Positions 6,962 through 15,153 of a stretch of 64,000 nucleotides of DNA are shown piece after piece. Origin of the DNA: Flavobacteriaceae bacterium PS02334 (GTDB lineage Bacteria; Bacteroidota; Bacteroidia; Flavobacteriales; Flavobacteriaceae); assembly GCA_029959295.1 (NCBI GenBank), contig JASCOH010000006.1:186001-250000 (forward strand), in the 5' to 3' direction. The notes under the pieces are model-generated. The model was not told where the DNA came from, searched no databases, and saw nothing but the letters and a program-made list of their open reading frames with translations. Made by a program: the position numbers and the translations under genes. Within the stretch, counting starts at the first letter, position 1, and each line of letters begins with the position of its first letter.

Positions 6962-7414
6962 ATGAAAGTGATCAGGATGCACGATAGCGAAACATTAGAA
7001 TTTTACACAGCCAATATTGAAACTGCATTAAGCCTTCCATTTGTAGAAGGCGGTGTTTCGGCTGGATTTCCTTCGCCTGCTGATGACTTTCTTGAAAATG
7101 AATTAGATTTCAACGCGACTTTTATTAAACATCCGAATTCGACTTTTTACGCAAAGGTAAAAGGCAATTCGATGAAAGATGTAGGCATCTGCAACGGAGA
7201 TATCATGGTCATTGATAAATCATTGGAGCCAAAAAACGGTGATATAGCGGTATGCTATCTTGATGGAGAATTTACGGTAAAGACGATACTTATCGAAAAA
7301 GACGTTGTTTGGCTCGTTGCTGAAAATGAAGCTTATGTTCCGATTAAGGTCACGGCCGAAAATGAGCTGCTAATCTGGGGGATAGTTATTAATGTAATTA
7401 AATCTTTCAGGTGA
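6962..7414 (+). CDS. umuD: UmuD-like S24 self-cleaving protein
   Basis: The 150-residue protein has all marks of UmuD/LexA-type S24 peptidases: the cleavage site Ala34-Gly35 in VSAGFPSPADD, the nucleophile Ser70 in GNSMKDVGI, and the general-base Lys107 in EFTVKTI. It lacks a DNA-binding domain, so it is a polymerase subunit rather than a repressor. After RecA-stimulated self-cleavage it should activate the UmuC polymerase for translesion synthesis. The umuC stop/start junction (TGATG) directly follows, showing translational coupling. Being carried by a prophage, it may give the lysogen inducible mutagenesis. Confidence 0.88.
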   Translation: MKVIRMHDSETLEFYTANIETALSLPFVEGGVSAGFPSPADDFLENELDFNATFIKHPNSTFYAKVKGNSMKDVGICNGDIMVIDKSLEPKNGDIAVCYLDGEFTVKTILIEKDVVWLVAENEAYVPIKVTAENELLIWGIVINVIKSFR

Positions 7415-8673
7415 TGTTTGGGCTTGTAGACTGTAATAATTTTTATGCTTCCTGCCAGCGAGTTTTCGAACCTTCGCTTAATGGCAAGCCTATTGCCATA
7501 TTGTCAAACAATGATGGCTGTGTAATCGCGCGGTCTAATGAGTGCAAGCCGTTTGTTCCGATGGGAGCGCCAGCTCACCAGTACAAAGATATTTTTGAAA
7601 AAAATAATGTGCATGTCTTTTCTTCCAACTACGCGCTTTATGGCGATATGTCGAAAAGAGTAATGTCGACGCTTTCAGAATTCACTCCAGATCTTGAAGT
7701 CTATTCAATCGACGAGGCTTTCTTGAAATTTATCGGTTTTGAAAATTTCGACTTGCACGAACATGGAAGGGCGATTCACAAAAAAGTTTTGAAATGCACC
7801 GGAATTCCCGTTTCAGTTGGAATTGCGCCGACGAAAGCTCTCGCAAAAATTGCAAATAAGATTGCGAAGAAATTTCCAGATCGAACTGGCAATGCTTACG
7901 TAATCGACAATGAAGAAAAAAGAATCAAGGCTTTGAAGTGGACAAAGATAGGCGATGTTTGGGGAATTGGAAGACAGCATGCAAAAAGGCTGATAGCGTT
8001 AAATATTACCGATGCCTATAAATTCAGCCAAATGAATGATGATTGGGTTCGTAAAAATATGACAGTGGTAGGCTTGCGATTGAAGCATGATTTGATGGGA
8101 ATAAGTTCAATTGACTTTGAAGAAATTAAGCCAAAACAGAATATCGCATGCACGCGAAGTTTTGAAAATATGCTTTCACATAAAAAAGACTTGCGCGAGC
8201 GGATTTCTACCTATGCCGGAACCGTTGCGGAAAAACTGCGAAACGACAAGCTGCACACTAATTCTATTGATGTTTTCATAATGTCAAATCCTTTCAGGCA
8301 GGATAAGGAGCAGTATTACCGTTCCGTCAGGATTAAGACTGAATTTCCAACCAATTCAACTTTTGAAATTAACAGGCTTGCTATTCTGGCGCTTGAAATG
8401 ATTTTCAGGGATGGCATAGATTATAAGAAAGCTGGCGTAATTGTCGGTGCGATCACGCCCGCTGACAATTTCCAGATGAGGATATTCGGAGGCGAAAACC
8501 CAAAGCATCAAGATGTTTTGAAGGTAATTGACCGCCTGAATAGAAAAATAGGAAATACTAAAATTAGATTTGGAAGCCAGAGCCTGAAAAGAAAATGGAA
8601 GATGCGCAGGGAAAGATTATCTCCGTCCTACACAACGAGATGGGATGATCTGATTGTTGTTAATTGCAAATAG
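7414..8673 (+). CDS. umuC: UmuC-like Y-family DNA polymerase (Pol V catalytic subunit)
   Basis: The 419-residue protein begins MFGLVDCNNFYASCQRVFEP, the Y-family palm start with Asp6, and contains YSIDEAF with catalytic Asp100-Glu101. A helix-hairpin-helix region follows (IGDVWGIGRQHAKRL) and then the little-finger domain. Near the C terminus QMRIF (about residues 354-358) occupies the place of the E. coli UmuC clamp-binding motif, and the LSPSYTTRWDDL ending is typical. It performs error-prone bypass of DNA damage with UmuD'. ATG at 7414 is preferred over the GTG at 7411 because UmuC proteins start with this Met. Confidence 0.9.
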   Translation: MFGLVDCNNFYASCQRVFEPSLNGKPIAILSNNDGCVIARSNECKPFVPMGAPAHQYKDIFEKNNVHVFSSNYALYGDMSKRVMSTLSEFTPDLEVYSIDEAFLKFIGFENFDLHEHGRAIHKKVLKCTGIPVSVGIAPTKALAKIANKIAKKFPDRTGNAYVIDNEEKRIKALKWTKIGDVWGIGRQHAKRLIALNITDAYKFSQMNDDWVRKNMTVVGLRLKHDLMGISSIDFEEIKPKQNIACTRSFENMLSHKKDLRERISTYAGTVAEKLRNDKLHTNSIDVFIMSNPFRQDKEQYYRSVRIKTEFPTNSTFEINRLAILALEMIFRDGIDYKKAGVIVGAITPADNFQMRIFGGENPKHQDVLKVIDRLNRKIGNTKIRFGSQSLKRKWKMRRERLSPSYTTRWDDLIVVNCK

Positions 8674-8688
8674 ATTTCATAACTTTAG
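8657..8688 (+). promoter_or_regulatory. Possible promoter of the SRAP gene
   Basis: TTG at 8657-8659 and TAACTTTA at 8680-8687 (followed by G) are spaced by 20 nt. The -7 box deviates at one position. The gene could also be read through from umuC. Confidence 0.3.
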
Positions 8689-8701
8689 GTAAAAAGAAAT
8701 T

Positions 8702-9340
8702 ATGTGCTACTATTTCCAACAGATGGCATCTCTGAAAAAGCTTGAAAAGATATTTAAGGCAATGATGGATGATCCTGAAGAATTCATGACTTCAGCAGAA
8801 TATAATGGGTTTACGCATCCAGATACTCCAATAATTACCTATGAGGATCCTGGAAAGATTGTAAATGCACAATGGGGATTGGTGCCATTTTTTGCCAAGG
8901 ATAATCCGAAGGAGTTTTGGAAGAAATCTAACACTCTCAATGCAAAGATAGAAACCGTCGATACAAAAAAATCTTTTAAGCATTCTCTGGACAATAGGTG
9001 CTTGGTTCTTGCAACTGCTTTTTATGAGTGGAAGCATGTCGGAAAGGAAAAAGTGAAGCATATTATCTACGCGAAGGATAACGAGCCTTTTGCTTTTGCC
9101 GGCCTTTGCCAGCCAGTTATCAATAACGGCGAGGTCAAATTTACCTACACGATACTTACAACTGAAGCCAACGAGTTGATGGCAGAAATCCACAACAGCA
9201 AAAAGCGAATGCCGGTAGTCTTGCGAAAAGAAGAGGAACAGCTTTGGCTCAAAGGCGAGTCGATGGAAATCTACCATAATAGAAAAGAGGTTCAGCTTGT
9301 GGCCGAACCTCTAGACAATATGCCTTTGCAGTTATTTTGA
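8702..9340 (+). CDS. SRAP domain protein (YedK/HMCES type)
   Basis: The 212-residue protein is an SOS-response-associated peptidase-like (SRAP) protein. Cys2, the residue that forms the covalent bond with abasic sites, follows Met1 in MCYYF. The other family residues are present: Asn in NTLNAKIETV, Glu in AFYEWK and His in EIHNSKKRMPVVL. SRAP proteins cap abasic sites in single-stranded DNA and so protect stalled forks. The gene lies 28 nt after umuC, as in many SOS-linked clusters. The chain ends in PLQLF, slightly like a clamp-binding tail. Its 3' end overlaps the convergent gene by 9 nt. Confidence 0.88.
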   Translation: MCYYFQQMASLKKLEKIFKAMMDDPEEFMTSAEYNGFTHPDTPIITYEDPGKIVNAQWGLVPFFAKDNPKEFWKKSNTLNAKIETVDTKKSFKHSLDNRCLVLATAFYEWKHVGKEKVKHIIYAKDNEPFAFAGLCQPVINNGEVKFTYTILTTEANELMAEIHNSKKRMPVVLRKEEEQLWLKGESMEIYHNRKEVQLVAEPLDNMPLQLF

Positions 9341-9820
9341 TTTTCTTTTAAACATGTCAATCTGTTTTTTTGCTGCCATTTCTTCAGCAGTCATTTCAGG
9401 CTTCCCAGTTTTCTTTTTATCTTCAGCAGTGAGAAATTCAGCTTCTGGAAATTCTTCTTCGTCTAAAAATGCCAGAGATACATGCAGGCCCTGCTCATCT
9501 TCATAAATATAATCGAAGATATTGCAAAGCTCGATATATGCGTCAATCCTTTGCAAAATATGATCGTTGTTTTTTGCTTCTTCTTCAGATAAGCCTAGGG
9601 TAGTTTCAAGCAAGATATCGTTTGGAAGCTTCGTATTCCAATTTGGAAAGCTTGGCAGTCCGTCAGGCCGTTCAAATTCTTCATCTGATTTTTCAAATAC
9701 TGAAAGTTCTGCAATTCCGCTTTTGATCAGTTTGCGTATCTCATGCCATTGGAGATCTATATCGCTGGTTTTCCTGATGGATTTTTTTGGAATCTTAAAT
9801 TGTACTTTGTAATAATCCAT
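9332..9820 (-). CDS. Acidic hypothetical protein with a C-terminal clamp-binding-like motif
   Basis: A 162-residue protein of unknown family when started at the Met at 9820; two further Met codons upstream (9838, 9829) overlap the preceding gene. It begins MDYYKVQFKIPKKSIRK, is acidic through the middle (ELSVFEKSDEEFERPDG, GLSEEEAKNNDH) and ends with a Lys-rich tail. Just before the end is QIDMF (codons at 9350-9364), which fits the bacterial sliding-clamp pentapeptide (QLSLF-like). No signal peptide or membrane segment is present. It is convergent with the SRAP gene and downstream of a 114-residue unknown gene, probably in one operon. Confidence 0.6.
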   Translation of the reverse strand: MDYYKVQFKIPKKSIRKTSDIDLQWHEIRKLIKSGIAELSVFEKSDEEFERPDGLPSFPNWNTKLPNDILLETTLGLSEEEAKNNDHILQRIDAYIELCNIFDYIYEDEQGLHVSLAFLDEEEFPEAEFLTAEDKKKTGKPEMTAEEMAAKKQIDMFKRKSK

Positions 9821-9830
9821 AATTATCATT

Positions 9831-10175
9831 TTAATCAAAATATACTTCTATGTCTTTTCTATCAGAATCAACAATGATCCTGCTGCTGAATTCCTTAAAA
9901 TAATCTGCCATGAATCTTTTTATTTCAGTTTTATCTGTATCATAGCTTGGAGCATTCTTTTCTTCAAATTGTAAAGTGATATAACAGGCTTTCAGTATGT
10001 GGGTTTTCAGTTCTTCATCTATATAATCCCATCCAGAATCCAATTCACAGCCGAAATATTCTACTTCGGTTCTTTCGCTAGCTAGGCGTTCAGCAATAAA
10101 ATCCCGCAACCCGTTTTCTTCTGGAAGCGGACAGAGATCGCATTTTAAAATTACAGTATGGCAGTTTTCATTCAT
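9831..10175 (-). CDS. Hypothetical prophage protein
   Basis: A 114-residue soluble protein without a recognised domain. It has two Cys near the start (LKCDLCPLPEENG) and a third in FGCELDSGWDYID, but no full zinc-finger pattern. The C-terminal half contains KTHILKACYITLQFEE and a DSDRKDIEVYFD end. It leads a two-gene minus-strand operon with the acidic protein downstream. A -7-like TAACTTTA lies upstream near 10187-10200 on the minus strand. Function unknown. Confidence 0.55.
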   Translation of the reverse strand: MNENCHTVILKCDLCPLPEENGLRDFIAERLASERTEVEYFGCELDSGWDYIDEELKTHILKACYITLQFEEKNAPSYDTDKTEIKRFMADYFKEFSSRIIVDSDRKDIEVYFD

Positions 10176-10241
10176 AACTTTATGATTTTGTGAACTAAAG
10201 TTATATAGTAATTATTTAAAAAAGCGTTTTTTTAAATAATA

Positions 10242-11501
10242 TTAACTGCCAACTTTTATAGTTTTTAGAAAATCTCTTTCCCTTTTCTTTTTATGGACCA
10301 GATATACTCTATTGGTGATATTTGGAGACCGATGGCTGGCCATTGTTTGTGCAAGATTATCCGGAGCATTGCTTATTTGATATTGTTTTGAATCCAATTT
10401 GTCCAAGAACAGATGCTTTAAGGCATAAAAATCAGCGGTTATTTCTCGATTGAATAATGTTTTGAATTTTATTTTTACATGGCGGCGCCAGCGTATTGAA
10501 ATCTGGCGCGCAGCGATAGCGACTTTCCCCGGCTTCAAACCTTTGCTGAATAAATAATCCTCTTCGGATTTGCATTCTTTTATAACTTCTCGCCAAAAAG
10601 GCAATGCATCGATCATAATGACTTTTACTTCTTCAACATACTGATCGCCTTTTTTAATCAGGACTTTATATTCCTGATTTTTCAAATCCACATCTTTTTT
10701 CTGGACCAAAAATAATTCTGTTGTTCTGGCTCCGGACATGTGGAAAATCATTCCATAACGGTAAAATTCATAGTAATGCTCTTCCAGAAATTCCATGACA
10801 TCGGCGAAATCATCTTCCTGAAGAACTTCCCTGATTTTAGTAACTATGCTTTTTTTCTTAAATAGCTTAAATGGATTTGTTTCTACGCATCCATATTCGA
10901 AAAGTTCCGTGAATATCTTTGCCATGTACGAAAGAAACTTGTTATATGAGGCATCAGGAAGATTCAAATAAGATAGCGTCTCCTTGACCTCTGAAAGCTT
11001 TAAGTCTTTTATTGCAATTGAATCAAAATGCAGTTCTTTGAGTGCTTTTACAAACCTGTTCTTTGCCTGCTTCACATCAGGAAATGGATTTGTATTTCTC
11101 TTTGCCTTGTTTTTTAAAGCAGATTCCAGAATCTTATCCCATGCCAATTCTATGGCATCAGCAGAATTCAAATCAGGATTTAATTTGGCAGTTTCTACAG
11201 TTTTTTGTTCTGGCAGCATGTACTGCTTAGTGATTGGATTATAGCTTTTTTCTTCAAAAAGTTTTGGAATCTCATCAAGGTACAATTGAGCTGCCGCTTT
11301 TCTGAGTTCCAATGTTTGAAACTTGTTGAGCTTTTTTCTGTATGGAAAACCTTTAGGATATTTTTCTTTGAAATTAGGATCAAAGAAATTGCATTGGACA
11401 TACCAGGACTTTTTAAGCGCAGCTTTTCCTGTAATTGTTTTCCAATTGTCTGGCGATACCCATACGTCCGTGTATGAGCAATCAAAAAGAAGTTGTTTCA
11501 T
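10242..11501 (-). CDS. Tyrosine-type site-specific integrase of the prophage
   Basis: The 419-residue protein has the order of a tyrosine recombinase: N-terminal arm-binding part, SAM-like core-binding domain (about 115-215), then the catalytic domain. Visible catalytic residues are Arg259 in MSGARTTEL, Lys283/284 in the beta-hairpin, His390 in ASHRSPN and the nucleophile Tyr400 in RVYLVHKK. The usual HxxR box reads YALKH (Tyr359, Lys362), a variant also known from Bacteroidota integrases. It would integrate and excise the prophage at the tRNA-Phe 3' end, 112 nt from its start codon. It faces away from the tRNA, the common layout for tRNA-targeting phages. Confidence 0.88.
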   Translation of the reverse strand: MKQLLFDCSYTDVWVSPDNWKTITGKAALKKSWYVQCNFFDPNFKEKYPKGFPYRKKLNKFQTLELRKAAAQLYLDEIPKLFEEKSYNPITKQYMLPEQKTVETAKLNPDLNSADAIELAWDKILESALKNKAKRNTNPFPDVKQAKNRFVKALKELHFDSIAIKDLKLSEVKETLSYLNLPDASYNKFLSYMAKIFTELFEYGCVETNPFKLFKKKSIVTKIREVLQEDDFADVMEFLEEHYYEFYRYGMIFHMSGARTTELFLVQKKDVDLKNQEYKVLIKKGDQYVEEVKVIMIDALPFWREVIKECKSEEDYLFSKGLKPGKVAIAARQISIRWRRHVKIKFKTLFNREITADFYALKHLFLDKLDSKQYQISNAPDNLAQTMASHRSPNITNRVYLVHKKKRERDFLKTIKVGS

Positions 11502-11573
11502 GATGTGTGTAGTTACATTGCCGATTACATTGTCGTTTTGCAGCTACACGTCTCGAAAGTGAGTTTGAAATAA

Positions 11574-11610
11574 AAAGCCTAAAACCAACTTGGGAGAGGT
11601 TTTAGGCTTT
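11574..11610 (-). terminator. Terminator of the tRNA-Phe gene
   Basis: AAAGCCTAAAACC at 11574-11586 pairs perfectly (13 bp) with GGTTTTAGGCTTT at 11598-11610. Read on the minus strand it follows the tRNA 3' end by 3 nt and is followed by a T-rich run. It lies between the tRNA and the integrase. Confidence 0.85.
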
Positions 11611-11613
11611 AAG

Positions 11614-11686
11614 TGGTACCTCCAGGGATCGAACCAGGGACACATGGATTTTCAGTCCATTGCTCTACCATCTGAGCTAAGGTACC
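11614..11686 (-). tRNA. tRNA-Phe (anticodon GAA)
   Basis: The minus strand folds into a 73-nt tRNA. The acceptor stem is GGTACCT with AGGTACC, the discriminator base is A, the D-arm contains AGCTCAGATGGTAGAGC, the anticodon loop CTGAAAA gives GAA at 11651-11653, and the T-arm contains GGTTCGATCC. CCA is not encoded, which is usual in this phylum. Its 3' half faces the integrase, so the prophage attachment core is expected within it; the matching second copy must lie left of the window. Confidence 0.96.
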
Positions 11687-11725
11687 GTTACAATTTTGAG
11701 TATTACTACTTGCTGATTGCGGGTG

Positions 11726-11757
11726 CAAATATAGGAGCTTTTTTGAGTTATCCAAAA
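11726..11757 (-). promoter_or_regulatory. Promoter of tRNA-Phe
   Basis: On the minus strand TTTTG (11757-11753) and TATATTTG (11733-11726) are separated by 19 nt, a full Bacteroidota promoter. The expected start of transcription is about 33 nt before the mature tRNA. Confidence 0.75.
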
Positions 11758-11781
11758 CATTTTTTTAAAAAAATCAATTCG

Positions 11782-11789
11782 TACCTTTG
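11782..11789 (+). promoter_or_regulatory. Promoter -7 box of coaX
   Basis: TACCTTTG lies 19 nt before the coaX ATG. The -33 area is T-rich without a clear TTG. Confidence 0.5.
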
Positions 11790-11808
11790 CAAAATCAAAT
11801 AAACGAAT

Positions 11809-12543
11809 ATGCTTTTAGCGATTGATATCGGAAATACAAGAATTAAAGGTGCTGTTTTTGAGAAGGATAACGTGATCGAAAATTTTGTTTTCTCCAAAAG
11901 TGAGCTCGAAAAAAAAATCGAAAATATTTTAAAAATTTTTCCAAAAGTGCAGGATTTGGTTGTTGCTTCGGTTGGAAATCTGTCCAAAAATGATTTTTTG
12001 AATTTTGAAAAAAGCTTAAAAGTTCATTTTATTTCAAATGAAGACGTTTTTCCCTTCGAAAATAAATATGCAACGCCAAAAACTTTAGGAATTGATCGTG
12101 CCGTTTTAGCTTCTGGAGCGGTTTTGCGGTTTCCTAAACAGAACAGATTGGTAATTGATGCGGGAACTTGCATTACTTACGACTTTATAGACGCAGACGA
12201 TAATTATCTCGGAGGTGCCATTTCTCCTGGGTTTCGCCTACGATATGAAGCGCTTCATAATTTTACGGCGAAGCTTCCGTTATTAAAATTAGAGAATCCT
12301 GATCATTTTATAGGAAATTCTACGCAACAGTCTATTCATTCTGGTGTTGTAAACGGAATGATTCACGAAATCGACGGATTTATAAATCAATATAAGGAGG
12401 AATATAAGAAATTTACAATAATTTTAACGGGTGGCGACACAGAATTTTTGGCTAAACGATTAAAAAATACCATATTTGCCAATTCAAATTTCCTATTGGA
12501 AAGCTTGAACCATTTATTTCAATACAAAATCACAAATGATTAA
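11809..12543 (+). CDS. coaX: Type III pantothenate kinase
   Basis: The 244-residue protein phosphorylates pantothenate with ATP, the first step of coenzyme A synthesis. Type III markers are visible: the phosphate-binding DIGNTRIKG at residues 5-13, the GIDRA motif (about 101-105), the second DAGTCITYD motif with the catalytic Asp, GGAISPG, and the TGGD motif near the C terminus. The length is normal for CoaX. It leads an envelope-related operon, and the next gene overlaps its end by 8 nt. It is the first clearly chromosomal gene beyond the prophage attachment site. Confidence 0.93.
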   Translation: MLLAIDIGNTRIKGAVFEKDNVIENFVFSKSELEKKIENILKIFPKVQDLVVASVGNLSKNDFLNFEKSLKVHFISNEDVFPFENKYATPKTLGIDRAVLASGAVLRFPKQNRLVIDAGTCITYDFIDADDNYLGGAISPGFRLRYEALHNFTAKLPLLKLENPDHFIGNSTQQSIHSGVVNGMIHEIDGFINQYKEEYKKFTIILTGGDTEFLAKRLKNTIFANSNFLLESLNHLFQYKITND

Positions 12544-13783
12544 AAAAATTATAGTAAGCTTTAGTTTGCTTTTTTCGCTAGCCGCTGTCGCACAGCAAGA
12601 AGGAACAGCTTCTCCATATTCATACTACGGAATTGGCGATGTAAGATTTAAAGGAACTGCTGAGACAAGATCTATGGGAGGCTTGAGCATTATTCCAGAC
12701 AGTATTCACATAAATCTTCAAAATCCTGCTGCATATTCAGCATTGAGGCTTACGACTTTTTCGGTTGGAGGAAGTTTTAATGTGACAAACTTTAAGACAA
12801 ATTCCGATAAAGATCAAGGACAGAGAACTACGCTAGACTATCTTGCTGTAGCTTTTCCGGCGGGTAAATTGGGTGTTGGGTTTGGTTTGATTCCTTATTC
12901 TTCTGTAGGCTATAAAGTAAGATCGGGTTCAAATACAACAACTGATCCTTACCATGCTTATTCTGGAGAAGGCGGAATGAATAAAGTTTTTCTTGGCGCT
13001 GGTTATAAAATTAGCTCAAAATTCAGCATTGGTGTTGATTTCAACTATAATTTCGGTAACGTAGAAACTAAAAATATTTGGTCGCAAGACATTCAATACA
13101 GCACAAGAGAGCTTAATACTTCTGATTTGAGCGGTTTCAATATCAATACTGGCGTTATTTTCAATACGAAGATTAAGAAGAAATATGACTTTTATGCGAG
13201 CGCAACTTACACGCCAGAAAGTACATTGAGTTCTGACAATACAAGGCAATTGGCAACAGTAATTGATTATCAAGGTGCTGAAGGCGTTGTAGAATCAAGG
13301 GATCTTGTTGTTGGAGATACAGATTTGAAATTACCAAGCAAATACTCTTTCGGTGCTGGTTTTGGTAAAAAAACAGAATGGTTTGTTGGTGCGGAAGTGA
13401 CTTTGCAACAAAGCAGCAAGTTCGGAAATCGTTATAATGACATTACAAACGTGTCTTATAAAGACGCTGAAAAATATACAATTGGTGGTTATTTTGTTCC
13501 AGAATATAATTCTTTTACAAGCTATTGGAAGAGAATTACTTATAGAGCCGGTTTGAAATATGAGAACACAGGATTGGTTATTTCAGATGTGCCAATTAAA
13601 GATTATGGATTTACGTTAGGTTTAGGATTGCCTGTCGGAGGTGCAATTTCTAACTTGAACTTGGGATTTGAATATGGAAGAAGAGGAACAACAGAAGCCA
13701 ATCTTGTCAAAGAAAATTATGCAAATATATTCTTGAGTCTTTCATTAAGTGACAGGTGGTTTGTAAAAAGAAAATATGACTAA
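12536..13783 (+). CDS. Predicted outer membrane beta-barrel protein
   Basis: The 415-residue protein has a signal peptide (MIKKIIVSFSLLFSLAAVAQ) and then SPYSYYGIGDVRFKGTAETR and NPAAYSALRLTTFSVGGSF, the opening of FadL/OmpP1-like and PorV-like barrels of Bacteroidota. Alternating aromatic/polar strands run to a C-terminal strand ending in FVKRKYD. It probably sits in the outer membrane; the cargo is unknown. It overlaps coaX by 8 nt and the next gene by 8 nt, so it is tightly operonic and close to lptC, an LPS-transport gene. Confidence 0.7.
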   Translation: MIKKIIVSFSLLFSLAAVAQQEGTASPYSYYGIGDVRFKGTAETRSMGGLSIIPDSIHINLQNPAAYSALRLTTFSVGGSFNVTNFKTNSDKDQGQRTTLDYLAVAFPAGKLGVGFGLIPYSSVGYKVRSGSNTTTDPYHAYSGEGGMNKVFLGAGYKISSKFSIGVDFNYNFGNVETKNIWSQDIQYSTRELNTSDLSGFNINTGVIFNTKIKKKYDFYASATYTPESTLSSDNTRQLATVIDYQGAEGVVESRDLVVGDTDLKLPSKYSFGAGFGKKTEWFVGAEVTLQQSSKFGNRYNDITNVSYKDAEKYTIGGYFVPEYNSFTSYWKRITYRAGLKYENTGLVISDVPIKDYGFTLGLGLPVGGAISNLNLGFEYGRRGTTEANLVKENYANIFLSLSLSDRWFVKRKYD

Positions 13784-15152
13784 ATTCAGATTAAATAGAA
13801 ATTCGGCTTTATTGCTTTTGACGGTAATTTTGAACTGCAGCGCTTTGTTCGCCCAGAAACCAAATTGCTCTCAAAAGCTTTTGGCTTTTGAAGAAGGATC
13901 TAAAGAACAAGATTTTACTGAAGTCTATGCTTCTTTTTTAGAGTTGAAAAAGCTGTGTCCTGAAGAATCAGTTTTTATTGCTGCAGAAAAAATATTAGAC
14001 CAGCGTGTAACAAGCGCAAGTGCTTCAGATGCTAAAAATCAGATGATTCAAAAGCTGGTTGCTGTTTATGATGAACATGATAAGGTTTTTCCAAATAATA
14101 AAAACGGAAACAGGATTAGTAAAGCGTTGCTTCTTTTTGACAACAAGCAAGGCTCTTCAGGTGAAATTTTTACGTTTTTAGACCAAGCATTTAAAACAGA
14201 TAACGCTAGTTTCACAAGTCCGAATCTTTTGAATATTTATGCTAATTTGGTTGTTGCACAATATAATTCTGAGGAGAAAAAATTATCTGTAGATCAATTG
14301 CTGGAAAAATTAGACCAAATTCAAGAAAAAACACAATCTGAATCTAAGAAAGTGGAAAGCTTGAAAGATAATCTTGAACTGAAAGCACAAACAGAATCTT
14401 TATCTGCGGAAGATAAGAGCCTGTTGCAAAATGCAAAAACTACACTTAGAGAATTCGGATTAGTATCTGGAAATCTAAACGGAAATCTAAATAAAATTGT
14501 TGATTGTGAAAAGTTAGTAGCTTTTTATGAAAAAGGATTTGAGAAAAATGCTGAAAATGTACTTTGGCTTGAACGTGCTTCTGAAAGGCTGAATGCGAAA
14601 AAATGCAATACAGATCTTTATGTAAAAGTTACTGAAAAATGGAATGCTTTAAGTCCAACTGCAAAATCGGCTTATGATTTGGCAATTATTGCAAGAAAAA
14701 ATAGAGACAAAGAAAAAACGATCGAATATTTTATGCAGTCGGCATCATTGCAAAAAGATGCTGATAAAAAATCTGATCTTTTTTATTTAATTGCGACGAC
14801 TTACGGAAATACGGACAAGCCAAAAGCGAGAGAATTTGCTAAGAAAGCGATTCAGGCGAAGCCATCTTCTGGCAAATCTTATATCTTTTTGGCACAGCTT
14901 TATGCAAACAGTTCTAACGACTGCGGGAAGGATGATTTTGATAAAAGAGCGGTTTATTGGCTTGCGGCAACCACAGCAAAACAAGCTGGAGTTGTGGAGC
15001 CTGCTTTGAAAAAATCTGCAGATCAGTTGATGGATGATTTTAATAAAAAGGCGCCTTCGAAAAAAGAAATTTCTCAAGCGAAAAGAAAAGCTGGCGAGCA
15101 GATTTCATATGATTGCTGGTTGGGCGAATCGGTTAGCATTCCAAAATTGTAA
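13776..15152 (+). CDS. Periplasmic TPR-like repeat protein
   Basis: A 458-residue exported protein: signal peptide LLLLTVILNCSALFAQ, then a Cys-containing start (KPNCSQKLLAFEEG). The rest is mainly helical, with TPR-like pairs most evident in the C-terminal half (for example SAYDLAIIARKNRDKEKTIE and KAREFAKKAIQAKPSSGKS). A Glu/Lys-rich helical stretch of about residues 160-215 may be coiled coil. Such proteins scaffold partners in the periplasm. It lies between a barrel protein and lptC with overlapping or adjacent ends. The exact role is unknown. Confidence 0.65.
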   Translation: MTKFRLNRNSALLLLTVILNCSALFAQKPNCSQKLLAFEEGSKEQDFTEVYASFLELKKLCPEESVFIAAEKILDQRVTSASASDAKNQMIQKLVAVYDEHDKVFPNNKNGNRISKALLLFDNKQGSSGEIFTFLDQAFKTDNASFTSPNLLNIYANLVVAQYNSEEKKLSVDQLLEKLDQIQEKTQSESKKVESLKDNLELKAQTESLSAEDKSLLQNAKTTLREFGLVSGNLNGNLNKIVDCEKLVAFYEKGFEKNAENVLWLERASERLNAKKCNTDLYVKVTEKWNALSPTAKSAYDLAIIARKNRDKEKTIEYFMQSASLQKDADKKSDLFYLIATTYGNTDKPKAREFAKKAIQAKPSSGKSYIFLAQLYANSSNDCGKDDFDKRAVYWLAATTAKQAGVVEPALKKSADQLMDDFNKKAPSKKEISQAKRKAGEQISYDCWLGESVSIPKL

Positions 15153-15153
15153 T

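Noticed and set aside
8792-9277. 161-residue minus-strand frame inside the SRAP gene
   Set aside because: Antisense of a clearly conserved SRAP gene; composition typical of a shadow frame.
11590-11802. 70-residue plus-strand frame across the tRNA-Phe region
   Set aside because: It runs through the terminator and tRNA antisense and is not a plausible gene.
15034-15153. N-terminal extension of lptC from 15034
   Set aside because: It lies inside the upstream gene and lacks a signal; the ATG at 15154 starts a proper lipoprotein signal.
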